The notes: a model not told the origin generated them from the letters alone. Shown: positions 1 through 14,029, numbered from the stretch's first letter. The stretch is DNA of 64,000 nucleotides from Toxonevra muliebris (GCA_963691655.1 CAVNUY010000046.1:558001-622000), one strand, 5' to 3'. Program-made: numbers and translations.

Positions 1-1310
1 ATTTCGAATTTCAATTTCGAATTTTAATTTCGAATTTAAATTTCGAATTTAAATTTCGAATTTTAATTTCGAATTTTAATTTCGAATTTTAATTTCGAAG
101 TTTAATTTCGAATTTCAATTTCGAATTTTAATTTCGAATTTTAATTTCGAATTTTAATTTCGAATTTCAATTTCGAATTTTAATTTCGAATTTTAATTTC
201 GAATTTTAATTTCGAATTTCAATTTCGAATTTCAATTTCGAATTTTAATTTCGAATTTTAATTTCGAATTTTAATTTCGAATTTTAATTTCGAATTTTAA
301 TTTCGAATTTCAATTTCGAATTTTAATTTCGAATTTTAATTTCGAATTTTAATTTCGAATTTCAATTTCGAATTTCAATTTCGAATTTTAATTTCGAAAT
401 TTAATTTCGAATTTTAATTTCGAATTTTAATTTCGAATTTTAATTTCGAATTTTAATTTCGAATTTCAATTTCGAATTTTAATTCCGAATTTTAATTTCG
501 AATTTTAATTTCGAATTTCAATTTCGAATTTAAATTTCGAATTTTAATTTCGAAGTTTAATTTCGAATTTCAATTTCGAATTTTAATTTCGAATTTTAAT
601 TTCGAATTTTAATTTCGAATTTCAATTTCGAATTTTAATTTCGAATTTTAATTTCGAATTTTAATTTCGAATTTCAATTTCGAATTTCAATTTCGAATTT
701 TAATTTCGAATTTTAATTTCGAATTTTAATTTCGAATTTTAATTTCGAATTTTAATTCCGAATTTTAATTTCGAATTTTAATTTCGAATTTCAATTTCGA
801 ATTTTAATTTCGAGTTTTAATTTCGAATTTTAATTTCGAATTTTAATTTCGAATTTCAATTTCGAATTTTAATTTCGAATTTAATTTCGAAATTTAATTT
901 CGAATTTTAATTTCGAATTTTAATTTCGAATTTCAATTTCGAATTTTAATTCTGAATTTTAATTTCGAATTTTAATTTCGAATTTTAATTTCGAATTTTA
1001 ATTTCGAATTTTAATTTCGAATTTTAATTTCGAATTTTAATTTCGAATTTTAATTTCGAATTTCAATTTCGAATTTTAATTCCGAATTTTAATTTCGAAT
1101 TTCAATTTCGAATTTTAATTTCGAATTTTAATTTCGAATTTTAATTTCGAATTTTAATTTCGAATTTTAATTTCGAATTTTAATTTCGAATTTCAATTTC
1201 GAATTTTAATTTCGAATTTTAATTTCGAATTTTAATTTCGAATTTTAATTTCGAATTTAAATTTCGAATTTTAATTTCGAATTTCAATTTCGAATTTTAA
1301 TTTCTAATTT

Positions 1311-2310
1311 TAATCGAATTTTAATTTTGAATTTTAATTCCGAATTTTAATTTCGAATTTTAATTCCGAATTTTAATTTCGAATTAAATTCCGAATTTTA
1401 ATTTCGAATTTTAATTTCTAATTTTAATCGAATTTTAATTTCGAATTTAATTTCGAAATTTAATTTCGAATTTTAATTCCGAATTTTAATTTCGAATTAA
1501 ATTCCGAATTTTAATTTCGAATTTTAATTTCTAATTTTAATCGAATTTTAATTTTGAATTTTAATTCCGAATTTTAATTTCGAATTTTAATTCCGAATTT
1601 TAATTTCGAATTAAATTCCGAATTTTAATTTCGAATTTTAATTTCTAATTTTAATTTCGAATTTTAATTTCGAATTTCAATTTCGAATTTTAATTCCGAA
1701 TTTTAATTTCGAATTTCAATTTCGAATTTTAATTTCGAATTTTAATTTCGAATTTTAATTTCGAATTTCAATTTCGAATTTTAATTTCTAATTTTAATCG
1801 AATTTTAATTTTGAATTTTAATTCCGAATTTTAATTTCGAATTTTAATTCCGAATTTTAATTTCGAATTAAATTTCGAATTTTAATTTCGAATTTTAATT
1901 TCGAATTTTAATTTCGAATTTTAATTTCGAATTTCAATTTCGAATTTTAATTTCGAATTTCAATTTCGAATTTTAATTTCGAATTTTAATTTCGAATTTA
2001 AATTTCGAATTTTAATTTCGAATTTCAATTTCGAATTTTAATTTCTAATTTTAATCGAATTTTAATTTTGAATTTTAATTCCGAATTTTAATTTCGAATT
2101 TTAATTCCGAATTTTAATTTCGAATTAAATTCCGAATTTTAATTTCGAATTTTAATTTCTAATTTTAATTTCGAATTTTAATTTCGAATTTTAATTTCGA
2201 ATTTCAATTTCGAATTTTAATTCCGAATTTTAATTTCGAATTTAAATTTCGAATTTTAATTTTGAATTTTAATTCCGAATTTTAATTTCGAATTTAAATT
2301 CCGAATTTTA
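1311..2310. repeat. Local higher-order repeat with 113/114- and 257-bp periods
   Basis: A marker combination recurs: a CG-less unit containing TTCTAA, then a unit shortened by 2 bp (TTAATCG), then one with TTTTGAA, then C-type and T-type units and a 12-bp unit GAATTAAATTCC. The TAATCG marker lies at 1311, 1425, 1538, 1795 and 2052, giving spacings of 114, 113, 257 and 257 bp. These are not multiples of 13 because the cassette carries fixed short units. Constant spacing together with shared rare variants shows that the multi-unit cassette, rather than the 13-mer, was the amplified unit. Confidence 0.85.
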
Positions 2311-2938
2311 ATTTCGAATTTTAATTTCGAATTTTAATTTCGAATTTTAATTTCGAATTTTAATTTCGAATTTTAATTTCCAATTTTAATTTCGAATTTT
2401 AATTTCGAATTTTAATTTCAAATTTTAATTTCGAATTTTAATTTCGAATTTTAATTTCGAATTTTAATTTCGAATTTTAATTCCGAATTTTAATTTCGAA
2501 TTTTAATTTCGAATTTCAATTTCGAATTTTAATTTCGAATTTTAATTTCGAATTTCAATTTCGAAATTTAATTTCGAATTTTAATTTCGAAGTTTAATTT
2601 CGAATTTCAATTTCGAATTTCAATTTCGAATTTTAATTTCGAATTTTAATTTCGAATTTCAATTTCGAATTTAAATTTCGAATTTTAATTTCGAAGTTTA
2701 ATTTCGAATTTCAATTCCGAATTTTAATTTCGAATTTTAATTTCGAATTTTAATTTCGAATTTTAATTTCGAATTTTAATTTCGAATTTCAATTTCGAAT
2801 TTTAATTTCGAATTTTAATTTCGAATTTTAATTTCGAATTTTAATTTCGAATTTTAATTTCGAATTTTAATTTCGAATTTCAATTTCGAATTTTAATTTC
2901 GAATTTTAATTTCGAATTTTAATTTCGAATTTCAATTT

Positions 2939-3308
2939 CGAATTTTAATTTCGAATTTCAATTTCGAATTTTAATTTCGAATTTTAATTTCGAATTTAAA
3001 TTTCGAATTTTAATTTCGAATTTCAATTTCGAATTTTAATTTCTAATTTTAATCGAATTTTAATTTTGAATTTTAATTCCGAATTTTAATTTCGAATTTT
3101 AATTCCGAATTTTAATTTCGAATTAAATTCCGAATTTTAATTTCGAATTTTAATTTCTAATTTTAATTTCGAATTTTAATTTCGAATTTTAATTTCGAAT
3201 TTCAATTTCGAATTTTAATTCCGAATTTTAATTTCGAATTTAAATTTCGAATTTTAATTTTGAATTTTAATTCCGAATTTTAATTTCGAATTTAAATTCC
3301 GAATTTTA
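2939..3308. repeat. Copy of the 1.94-2.31 kb segment, offset 998 bp
   Basis: The stretch matches 1,941-2,310 base for base in my line comparison, offset by 998 bp. It includes the TTCTAA unit, TAATCG (2052 and 3050), the 12-bp GAATTAAATTCC unit, a second TTCTAA unit and TTTTGAA. It ends where the right copy has GAATTTTAGTTTC instead of GAATTTTAATTTC. The offset is not a multiple of 13, so length variants lie between or within the copies. Confidence 0.85.
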
Positions 3309-3975
3309 GTTTCGAATTTCAATTTCGAATTTTAATTCCGAATTTTAATTTCGAATTTTAATTTCGAATTTTAATTTCGAATTTTAATTTCGAGTTTCAA
3401 TTTCGAATTTTAATTTCGAATTTTAATTTCGAATTTCAATTTTGGATTTCAATTTCGAATTTTAATTTCGAATTTTATTTCGAATTTTAATTTCGAATTT
3501 TAATTTCGAATTTTAATTTCAAATTTTAATTTCGAATTTTAATTTCGAATTTAAATTTCGAATTTTAATTTCGAATTTTAACTTCGAATTTTAATTCCGA
3601 ATTTTAATTCCGAATTTTAATTCCGAATTTTAATTTCGAATTTCAATTTCGAATTTTAATTTCGAATTTTAATTCCGAATTTTAATTTCGAATTTCTATT
3701 TCGAATTTTAATTTCGAATTTTAATTTCGAATTTTAATTTCGAATTTTAATTTCGAATTTTAATTTCGAGTTTTAATTTCGAATTTTAATTTCGAATTTT
3801 AATTTCGAATTTCAATTTCGAATTTAAATTTCGAATTTTAATTTCGAATTTTAATTTCGAATTTTAATTTCGAATTTTAATTTCGAATTTTAATTTCGAA
3901 TTTCAATTTCGAATTTCAATTTCGAATTTTAATTTCGAATTTTAATTTCGAAGTTTAATTTCGAATTTCAATTTC

Positions 3976-4560
3976 GAATCTCAATTTCGAATTTCAATTT
4001 CGAATTTTAATTTCGAATTTTAATTTCGAATTTTAATTCCGAATTTTAATTTCGAATTTCAATTTCGAATTTTAATTTCGAATTTTAATTTCGAATTTTA
4101 ATTTCGAATTTTAATTTCGAATTTTAATTTCGAATTTTAATTTCGAATTTCAATTTCGAATTTTAATTTCGAATTTTAATTTCGAATTTTAATTTCGAAT
4201 TTCAATTTCGAATTTTAATTTCGAATTTAAATTTCGAATTTTAATTTCGAATTTTAATTTCGAATTTTAATTTCGAATTTCAATTTCGAATTTCAATTTC
4301 GAATTTTAATTTCGAATTTTAATTTCGAAGTTTAATTTCGAATTTCAATTTCGAATCTCAATTTCGAATTTCAATTCCGAATTTTAATTTCGAATTTCAA
4401 TTTCGAATTTTAATTTCGAATTTTAATTTCGAATTTTAATTTCGAATTTCAATTTCGAATTTTAATTCCGAATTTTAATTTCGAATTTTAATTTCGAATT
4501 TTAATTTCGAAGTTTAATTTCGAATTTCAATTTCGAATCTCAATTTCGAATTTCAATTTC
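3976..4560. repeat. Block with recurrent GAATCTCAATTTC marker
   Basis: The rare unit GAATCTCAATTTC appears near 3,976, 4,354 and 4,536, each time preceded by GAAGTTTAATTTC and GAATTTCAATTTC and followed by GAATTTCAATTYC. The repeated neighbourhood indicates duplication of a short multi-unit cassette. Related GAAGTTTAATTTC cassettes without the CTC variant occur near 100, 550, 2,590, 2,690, 4,755, 4,950, 5,600, 5,690 and 5,860, so this appears to be an older motif of the left domain. Confidence 0.65.
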
Positions 4561-6874
4561 GAATTTTAATTTCGAATTTCAATTTCGAATTTTAATTTCG
4601 AATTTTAATTTCGAATTTTAATTTCGAATTTTAATTTCGAATTTCAATTTCGAATTTTAATTCCGAATTTTAATTTCGAATTTCAATTTCGAATTTTAAT
4701 TTCGAATTTTAATTTCGAATTTCAATTTCGAATTTTAATTTCGAATTTTAATTTCGAAGTTTAATTTCGAATTTCAATTTCGAATTTCAATTTCGAATTT
4801 CAATTTCGAATTTTAATTTCGAATTTCAATTTCGAATTTTAATTTCGAATTTTAATTTCGAATTTTAATTTCGAATTTTAATTTCGAATTTTAATTTCGA
4901 ATTTTAATTTCGAATTTCAATTTCGAATTTAAATTTCGAATTTTAATTTCGAAGTTTAATTTCGAATTTCAATTTCGAATTTTAATTTCGAATTTTAATT
5001 TCGAATTTTAATTTCGAATTTCAATTTCGAATTTTAATTTCGAATTTTAATTTCGAATTTTAATTTCGAATTTCAATTTCGAATTTCAATTTCGAATTTT
5101 AATTTCGAATTTTAATTTCGAATTTTAATTTCGAATTTTAATTTCGAATTTTAATTTCGAATTTTAATTTCGAATTTTAATTTCGAATTTCAATTTCGAA
5201 TTTTAATTCCGAATTTTAATTTCGAATTTTAATTTCGAATTTCAATTTCGAATTTTAATTTCGAATTTTAATTTCGAATTTTAATTTCGAATTTTAATTT
5301 CGAATTTCAATTTCGAATTTTAATTTCGAATTTTAATTTCGAATTTTAATTTCGAATTTAAATTTCGAATTTTAATTTCGAATTTTAATTTCGAATTTTA
5401 ATTTCGAATTTTAATTTCGAATTTCAATTTCGAATTTTAATTCCGAATTTTAATTTCGAATTTTAATTTCGAATTTCAATTTCGAATTTCAATTTCGAAT
5501 TTTAATTTCGAATTTTAATTTCGAATTTTAATTTCGAATTTTAATTTCGAATTTTAATTTCGAAATTCAATTTCGAATTTAAATTTCGAATTTTAATTTC
5601 GAAGTTTAATTTCGAATTTCAATTTCGAATTTTAATTCCGAATTTTAATTTCGAATTTTAATTTCGAATTTTAATTTCGAAGTTTAATTTCGAATTTCAA
5701 TTTCGAATTTCAATTTCGAATTTCAATTTCGAATTTTAATTTCGAATTTCAATTTCGAATTTTAATTTCGAATTTTAATTTCGAATTTTAATTTCGAATT
5801 TTAATTTCGAATTTTAATTTCGAATTTCAATTTCGAATTTTAATTTCGAATTTTAATTTCGAAGTTTAATTTCGAATTTCAATTTCGAATTTCAATTTCG
5901 AATTTCAATTTCGAATTTTAATTTCGAATTTTAATTTCGAATTTCAATTTCGAATTTTAATTTCGAATTTTAATTTCGAATTTTAATTTCGAATTTTAAT
6001 TTCGAATTTTAATTTCGAATTTTAATTTCGAATTTCAATTTCGAATTTTAATTCCGAATTTTAATTTCGAATTTCAATTTCGAATTTTAATTTCGAATTT
6101 TAATTTCGAATTTTAATTTCGAATTTCAATTTCGAATTTTAATTCCGAATTTTAATTTCGAATTTTAATTTCGAATTTCAATTTCGAATTTTAATTTCGA
6201 ATTTTAATTTCGAATTTTAATTTCGAATTTTGATTTCGAATTTCAATTTCGAATTTTAATTTCGAATTTTAATTTCGAATTTTAATTTCGAATTTCAATT
6301 TCGAATTTCAGTTTCGACTTTTAATTTCGAATTTTAAATTCGAATTTTAATTTCGAATTCTAATTTCGAATTTTAATTTCGAATTTTAATTTCGAATTTT
6401 AATTTCGAATTTCAATTTCGAATTTCAATTTCGAATTTTAATTTCGAATTTTAATTTCGAATTTTAATTTCGAATTTCAATTTCGAATTTTAATTCCGAA
6501 TTTTAATTTCGAATTTTAATTTCGAATTTCAATTTCGAATTTTAATTTCGAATTTTAATTTCGAATTTAAATTTCGAATTTTAATTTCGAATTTCAATTT
6601 CGAATCTTAATTTCGAATTTTAATTTCGAAGTTTAATTTCGAATTTCAATTTCGAATTTTAATTTCGAATTTTAATTCCGAATTTTAATTCCGAATTTTA
6701 ATTTCGAATTTTAATTTCGAATTTTAATTCCGAATTTTAATTTCGAATTTTAATTTCGAATTTTAATTTCGAAATTTAATTTCGAATTTTAATTTCGAAT
6801 TTCAATTTCGAATTTTAATTTCGAATTTTAATTTCGAATTTTAATTTCGAATTTAAATTTCGAATTTTAATTCC

Positions 6875-7503
6875 GAATTTTAATTTCGAATTTTAATTTC
6901 GAATTTTAATTTCAAATTTTAATTTCGAATTTCAATTTCGAATTTTAATTTCGAATTTTAATTTCGAATTTTGATTCGAATTTTAATTCCGAATTTTAAT
7001 TTCGAATTTTAATTCCGGATTTTAAGTTCGAATTTTAATTCCGAATTTTAATTTCGAATTTCAATTTCGAATTTCAATTTCGAATTTTATTTTCGAATTT
7101 CAATTTCGAATTTTAATTTCGAATTTTAATTTCGAATTTTAATTTCGAATTTTAATTTCGAATTTTAATTTCGAATTTTAATTTCGAATTTTAATTTCGA
7201 ATTTAATTTCGAATTTTAATTTCGAATTTTAATTTCGAATTTTAATCCGAATTTTAATTCCGAATTTTAATTTCGAATTTTAATTTCGAATTTTAATTTC
7301 GAATTTCAATTTCGAATTTTAATTTCGAATTTTAATTTCGAATTTAAATTTCGAATTTTAATTTCGACTTTCAATTTCGAATTTTAATTTCGAATTTTAA
7401 TTTCGAATTTTAATTTCAAATTTTAATTTCGAATTTCAATTTCGAATTTCAATTTCGAATTTTAATTTCGAATTTTAATTTCGAATTTTAATTTCGAATT
7501 TTA
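6875..7503. repeat. Duplicated ~0.63 kb block, copy 1 of 3
   Basis: This block recurs at 10,101-10,729 (offset 3,226), and its right part recurs around 12,065-12,530 (offset 5,023). Shared rare markers in order are TTCAAAT, a 12-bp TTGATTCG unit, CCGGATTTTAAGTTCG, TTTTATTTTCG, a short GAATTTAATTTC unit, TTTAATCCG and CGACTTTCAA. Between 6,875 and 7,503 I found no difference from the second copy; identity ends at a TTAGTTT variant (7,504). Confidence 0.85.
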
Positions 7504-8229
7504 GTTTCGAATTTTAATTTCGAATTTTAATTCCGAATTTTAATTTCGAATTTTAATTTCGAATTTCAATTTCGAATTTTAATTCCGAATTTTAATTTCG
7601 AATTTCAATTTCGAATTTTAATTTCGAATTTTAATCGAATTTTAATTTTAAATTTTAATTCCGAATTTTAATTTCGAATTTTAATTCCGAATTTTAATTT
7701 CGAATTTAAATTTCGAATTTTAATTCCGAATTTTAATTTCGAATTTCAATTTCAAATTTTAATTTCGAATTTTAATTTCGAATTTAAATTTCGAATTTTA
7801 ATTTCGAATTTCAGTTTCGAATTTTAATTTCGAATTTTAATTTCGAATTTTAATTCCGAATTTTAATTTCGAATTTTAATTTCGAATTTTAACTTCGAAT
7901 TTTAATTTCGAATTTCAATTTCGAATTTTAACTTCGAATTTAAATTTCGAATTTTAATTTCGAATTTTAATTTCGAATTTTAATTTCGAATTTTAATTTC
8001 GAATTTTAATTTCGAATTTTAATTCCGAATTTTAATTCCGAATTTTAATTTCGAATTTAAATTCCGAATTTTAATTTCGAATTTTAATTTCGAATTTTAA
8101 TTTCGAATTTTAATTTCGAATTTTAATTTCGTATTTTAATTTCGAATTTCAGTTTCGAATTTTAATTTCGAATTTCAATTTCGAATTTTAATTTCGAATT
8201 TTAATTTCGAATTTTAATTTCGAATTTAA

Positions 8230-10140
8230 ATTCCGAATTTTAATTTCGAATTTTAATTTCGAATTTTAATTTCGAATTTTAATTTCGAATTTTAATTTCG
8301 TATTTTAATTTCGAATTTCAGTTTCGAATTTTAATTTCGAATTTCAATTTCGAATTTTAATTTCGAATTTTAATTTCGAATTTAAATTTCGAATTTTAAT
8401 TTCGAATTTAAATTTCGAATTTTAATTTCGAATTTCAATTTCGAATTTTAATTTCGAATTTTAATTTCGAATTTCAATTTCGAATATTAATTTCGAATTT
8501 TAATCGAATTTTAATTTTGAATTTTAATTCCGAATTTTAATTTCGAATTTCAATTTCGAAGTTCAATTTCGAATTTTAATTTCGAATTTTAATTCCGAAT
8601 TTTAATTTCGAATTTTAATTTCGAATCTTAATTTCGAATTTTAATTTCGAATTTTAATTTCGAATTTTAATTTCGAAATTTAATTTCGAATTTTAATTTC
8701 GAATTTCAATTTCGAATTTTAATTTCGAATTTTAATTTCGAATTTTAATTTCGAATTTTAATTTCGAATTTTAATTTCGAATTTTAATTTCGAATTTTAA
8801 TTTCGAATTTTAATTTCGAATTTTAATTCCGAATTTTAATTTCGAATTTAAATTCCGAATTTTAATTTCGAATTTTAATTTCGAATTTTAATTTCGAATT
8901 TTAATTTCGAATTTTAATTTCGTATTTTAATTTCGAATTTCAGTTTCGAATTTTAATTTCGAATTTCAATTTCGAATTTTAATTTCGAATTTTAATTTCG
9001 AATTTAAATTTCGAATTTTAATTTCGAATTTTAATTTCGAATTTTAATTTCGAATTTTAATTCCGAATTTTAATTTCGAATTTAAATTCCGAATTTTAAT
9101 TTCGAATTTCAATTTCGAATTTTAATTTCGAATTTTAATCGAATTTTAATTTTGAATTTTAATTCCGAATTTTAATTTCGAATTTCAATTTTGAATTTTA
9201 ATTTCGAATTTAAATTCCGAATTTTAATTTCGAATTTCAATTTCGAAGTTCAATTTCGAATTTTAATTTCGAATTTTAATTCCGAATTTTAATTTCGAAT
9301 TTTAATTTCGAATCTTAATTTCGAATTTTAGTTTCGAATTTTAATTTCGAATTTTAATTTCGAAATTTAATTTCGAATTTTAATTTCGAATTTCAATTTC
9401 GAATTTTAATTTCGAATTTTAATTTCGAATTTTAATTTCGAATTTTAATTTCGAATTTTAATTTCGAATTTTAATTTCGAATTTTAATTTCGAATTTTAA
9501 TTTCAAATTTTAATTCCGAATTTTAATTTCGAATTTAAATTCCGAATTTTAATTTCGAATTTTAATTTCGAATTTTAATTTCGAATTTTAATTTCGAATT
9601 TTAATTTCGTATTTTAATTTCGAATTTCAGTTTCGAATTTTAATTTCGAATTTCAATTTCGAATTTTAATTTCGAATTTTAATTTCGAATTTAAATTTCG
9701 AATTTTAATTTCGAATTTTAATTTCGAATTTTAATTTCGAATTTTAATTCCGAATTTTAATTTCGAATTTAAATTCCGAATTTTAATTTCGAATTTCAAT
9801 TTCGAATTTTAATTTCGAATTTTAATCGAATTTTAATTTTGAATTTTAATTCCGAATTTTAATTTCGAATTTCAATTTCGAAGTTCAATTTCGAATTTTA
9901 ATTTCGAATTTTAATTCCGAATTTTAATTTCGAATTTTAATTTCGAATCTTAATTTCGAATTTTAATTTCGAATTTTAATTTCGAATTTTAATTTCGAAA
10001 TTTAATTTCGAATTTTAATTTCGAATTTCAATTTCGAATTTTAATTTCGAATTTTAATTTCGAATTTTAATTTCGAATTTTAATTTCGAATTTTAATTTC
10101 GAATTTTAATTTCGAATTTTAATTTCGAATTTTAATTTCA
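8230..10140. repeat. ~635-687 bp higher-order repeat, about three copies
   Basis: Three markers recur together. CGTATTTTAA followed by GAATTTCAGTTTC is at 8,299, 8,921 and 9,608 (an extra copy is at 8,130). The TAATCG unit followed by TTTTGAA is at 8,501, 9,136 and 9,823. GAAGTTCAATTTC has its GTTC at 8,561, 9,248 and 9,883. The TAATCG intervals are 635 and 687 bp. They differ by exactly four units (52 bp), which appear as an extra TTTTGAA-containing insertion near 9,190-9,240. The same order in each copy supports tandem duplication of a roughly 50-unit cassette. Confidence 0.8.
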
Positions 10141-10729
10141 AATTTTAATTTCGAATTTCAATTTCGAATTTTAATTTCGAATTTTAATTTCGAATTTTGA
10201 TTCGAATTTTAATTCCGAATTTTAATTTCGAATTTTAATTCCGGATTTTAAGTTCGAATTTTAATTCCGAATTTTAATTTCGAATTTCAATTTCGAATTT
10301 CAATTTCGAATTTTATTTTCGAATTTCAATTTCGAATTTTAATTTCGAATTTTAATTTCGAATTTTAATTTCGAATTTTAATTTCGAATTTTAATTTCGA
10401 ATTTTAATTTCGAATTTTAATTTCGAATTTAATTTCGAATTTTAATTTCGAATTTTAATTTCGAATTTTAATCCGAATTTTAATTCCGAATTTTAATTTC
10501 GAATTTTAATTTCGAATTTTAATTTCGAATTTCAATTTCGAATTTTAATTTCGAATTTTAATTTCGAATTTAAATTTCGAATTTTAATTTCGACTTTCAA
10601 TTTCGAATTTTAATTTCGAATTTTAATTTCGAATTTTAATTTCAAATTTTAATTTCGAATTTCAATTTCGAATTTCAATTTCGAATTTTAATTTCGAATT
10701 TTAATTTCGAATTTTAATTTCGAATTTTA
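10101..10729. repeat. Duplicated ~0.63 kb block, copy 2 of 3
   Basis: Copy of 6,875-7,503 at offset 3,226 bp, carrying the same ordered markers: CCGGAT at 10,241 against 7,015, TTTAATCCG with its CCG at 10,473 against 7,247, and CGACTTT at 10,591 against 7,365. The offset is one more than 248 units because length-variant units lie in between. Confidence 0.85.
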
Positions 10730-11029
10730 ATTTCGAATTTCAATTTCGAATTTAAATTTCGAATTTTAATTTCGAATTTCAATTTCGAATTTTAATTTCG
10801 AATTTTAATTCCGAATTTAAATTTCGAATTTTAATTTCGAATTTCAATTTCGAATTTTAATTTCGAATTTTAATTTCGAATTTTAATTTCGAATTTTAAT
10901 TTCGAATTTTAGTTTCGAATTTTAATTTCGAATTTTAATTCCGAATTTTAATTTCGAATTTTAATTTCGAATTTCAATTTCGAATTTTAATTCCGAATTT
11001 TAATTTCGAATTTCAATTTCGAATTTTAA

Positions 11030-12010
11030 TTTCGAATTTTAATCGAATTTTAATTTTAAATTTTAATTCCGAATTTTAATTTCGAATTTTAATTCCGAAT
11101 TTTAATTTCGAATTTTAATTTCGAATTTTAATTTCGAATTTTAATTTCGAATCTCAATTTCGAATTTTAATTTCGAATTTTAATCGAATTTTAATTTTGA
11201 ATTTTAATTCCGAATTTTAATTTCGAATTTTAATTCCGAATTTTAATTTCGAATTTAAATTCCGAATTTTAATTTCGAATTTTAATTTCGAATTTCAATT
11301 TCGAATTTTAATTTCGAATTTTAATTTCGAATTTAAATTTCGAATTTTAATTTCGACTTTCAATTTCGAATTTTAATTTCGAATTTTAATTTCGAATTTT
11401 AATTTCAAATTTTAATTTCGAATTTCAATTTCGAATTTCAATTTCGAATTTTAATTTCGAATTTTAATTTCGAATTTTAATTTCGAATTTTAATTTCGAA
11501 TTTTAATTTCGAATTTCAATTTCGAATTTAAATTTCGAATTTTAATTTCGAATTTTAATTCCGAATTTAAATTTCGAATTTTAATTTCGAATTTCAATTT
11601 CGAATTTTAATTTCGAATTTTAATTTCAAATTTTAATTTCGAATTTTAATTTCGAATTTTAGTTTCGAATTTTAATTTCGAATTTTAATTCCGAATTTTA
11701 ATTTCGAATTTTAATTTCGAATTTCAATTTCGAATTTTAATTCCGAATTTTAATTTCGAATTTCAATTTCGAATTTTAATTTTGAATTTTAATCGAATTT
11801 TAATTTTAAATTTTAATTCCGAATTTTAATTTCGAATTTTAATTCCGAATTTTAATTTCGAATTTAAATTTCGAATTTTAATTTCGAATTTTAATTTCGA
11901 ATCTCAATTTCGAATTTTAATTTCGAATTTTAATCGAATTTTAATTTTGAATTTTAATTCCGAATTTTAATTTCGAATTTTAATTCCGAATTTTAATTTC
12001 GAATTTTAAT
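11030..12010. repeat. Repeated TAATCG / TTTTAAA cassette, 750-bp offset
   Basis: A TAATCG unit followed by TTTTAAATTTTAATTCC occurs at about 11,041 and 11,791, each followed about 110 bp later by GAATCTCAATTTC and a second TAATCG unit followed by TTTTGAA. The same paired cassette returns at 15,580-15,740, and the first half alone is near 7,630. The cassette contains several units with a degenerate or missing CG, making it a useful lineage marker. Confidence 0.75.
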
Positions 12011-12064
12011 TTTGAATTTTAATTTCGAATTTAAATTTCGAATTTTAATTTCGACTTTCAATTT

Positions 12065-12530
12065 CGAATTTCAATTTCGAATTTCAATTTCGAATTTTAT
12101 TTTCGAATTTCAATTTCGAATTTTAATTTCGAATTTTAATTTCGAATTTTAATTTCGAATTTTAATTTCGAATTTTAATTTCGAATTTTAATTTCGAATT
12201 TTAATTTCGAATTTTAATTTCGAATTTAATTTCGAATTTTAATTTCGAATTTTAATTTCGAATTTTAATCCGAATTTTAATTCCGAATTTTAATTTCGAA
12301 TTTTAATTTCGAATTTTAATTTCGAATTTCAATTTCGAATTTTAATTTCGAATTTAAATTTCGAATTTAAATTTCGAATTTTAATTTCGACTTTCAATTT
12401 CGAATTTTAATTTCGAATTTTAATTTCGAATTTTAATTTCAAATTTTAATTTCGAATTTCAATTTCGAATTTCAATTTCGAATTTTAATTTCGAATTTTA
12501 ATTTCGAATTTTAATTTCGAATTTTAATTT
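12065..12530. repeat. Duplicated block, partial copy 3 of 3
   Basis: This carries the right-hand markers of the 6.9 and 10.1 kb blocks: TTTTATTTTCG, the short GAATTTAATTTC unit, TTTAATCCG (CCG at 12,270) and CGACTTTCAA (12,388), at offset 5,023 from copy 1. The left-hand markers (CCGGATTTTAAGTTCG and TTGATTCG) are missing, so this copy is truncated or was made from an internal part. Confidence 0.75.
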
Positions 12531-14029
12531 CGAATTTTAATTTCGAATTTCAATTTCGAATTTTATTTTCGAATTTTAATTTCGAATTTCAATTTCGAAT
12601 TTTAATTTCGAATTTAAATTTCGAATTTTAATTTCGAATTTCAATTTCGAATTTCAATTTCGAATTTTAATTTCGAATTTTAATTTCGAATTTTAATTTC
12701 GAATTTTAATTTCGAATTTTAATTTCGAATTTCAATTTCGAATTTTATTTTCGAATTTTAATTTCGAATTTCAATTTCGAATTTTAATTTCGAATTTTAA
12801 TTCCGAATTTCAATTTCGAATTTTAATTTCGAATTTTAATTTCGAATTTTAATTTCGAATTTTAATTTCGAATTTTAATTTCGAATTTCAATTTCGAATT
12901 TCAATTTCGAATTTCAATTTCGAATTTTAATTTCGAATTTTAATTTCGAATTTTAATTTCGAATTTTAATTTCGAATTTTAATTTCGAATTTCAATTTCG
13001 AATTTTATTTTCGAATTTTAATTTCGAATTTTAATTTCGAATTTCAATTTCGAATTTTATTTTCGAATTTTAATTTCGAATTTCAATTTCGAATTTTATT
13101 TTCGAATTTTAATTTCGAATTTCAATTTCAAATTTTAATTTCGAATTTCAATTTCGAATTTCAATTTCGAATTTTAATTTCGAATTTTAATTTCGAATTT
13201 TAATTTCGAATTTTAATTTCGAATTTTAATTTCGAATTTCAATTTCGAATTTTATTTTCGAATTTTAATTTCGAATTTCAATTTCGAATTTTAATTTCGA
13301 ATTTAAATTTCGAATTTTAATTTCGAATTTTAATTTCGAATTTCAATTTCGAATTTTATTTTCGAATTTTAATTTCGAATTTCAATTTCGAATTTTAATT
13401 TCGAATTTTAATTCCGAATTTAAATTTCGAATTTTAATTTCGAATTTCAATTTCGAATTTTAATTCCGAATTTTAATTTCGAATTTTAATTTCGAATTTT
13501 AATTTCGAATTTCAATTTCGAATTTTAATTTCGAATTTAAATTTCGAATTTAAATTTCGAATTTTAATTTCGACTTTCAATTTCGAATTTTAATTTCGAA
13601 TTTTAATTTCGAATTTTAATTTCAAATTTTAATTTCGAATTTCAATTTCGAATTTCAATTTCGAATTTTAATTTCGAATTTTAATTTCGAATTTTAATTT
13701 CGAATTTTAATTTCGAATTTTAATTTCGAATTTCAATTTCGAATTTTATTTTCGAATTTTAATTTCGAATTTCAATTTCGAATTTTAATTTCGAATTTAA
13801 ATTTCGAATTTTAATTTCGAATTTAAATTTCGAATTTTAATTTCGAATTTCAATTTCGAATTTCAATTTCGAATTTTAATTTCGAATTTTAATTTCGAAT
13901 TTTAATTTCGAATTTTAATTTCGAATTTTAATTTCGAATTTCAATTTCGAATTTTATTTTCGAATTTTAATTTCGAATTTCAATTTCGAATTTTAATTTC
14001 GAATTTAAATTTCGAATTTTAATTTCGAA

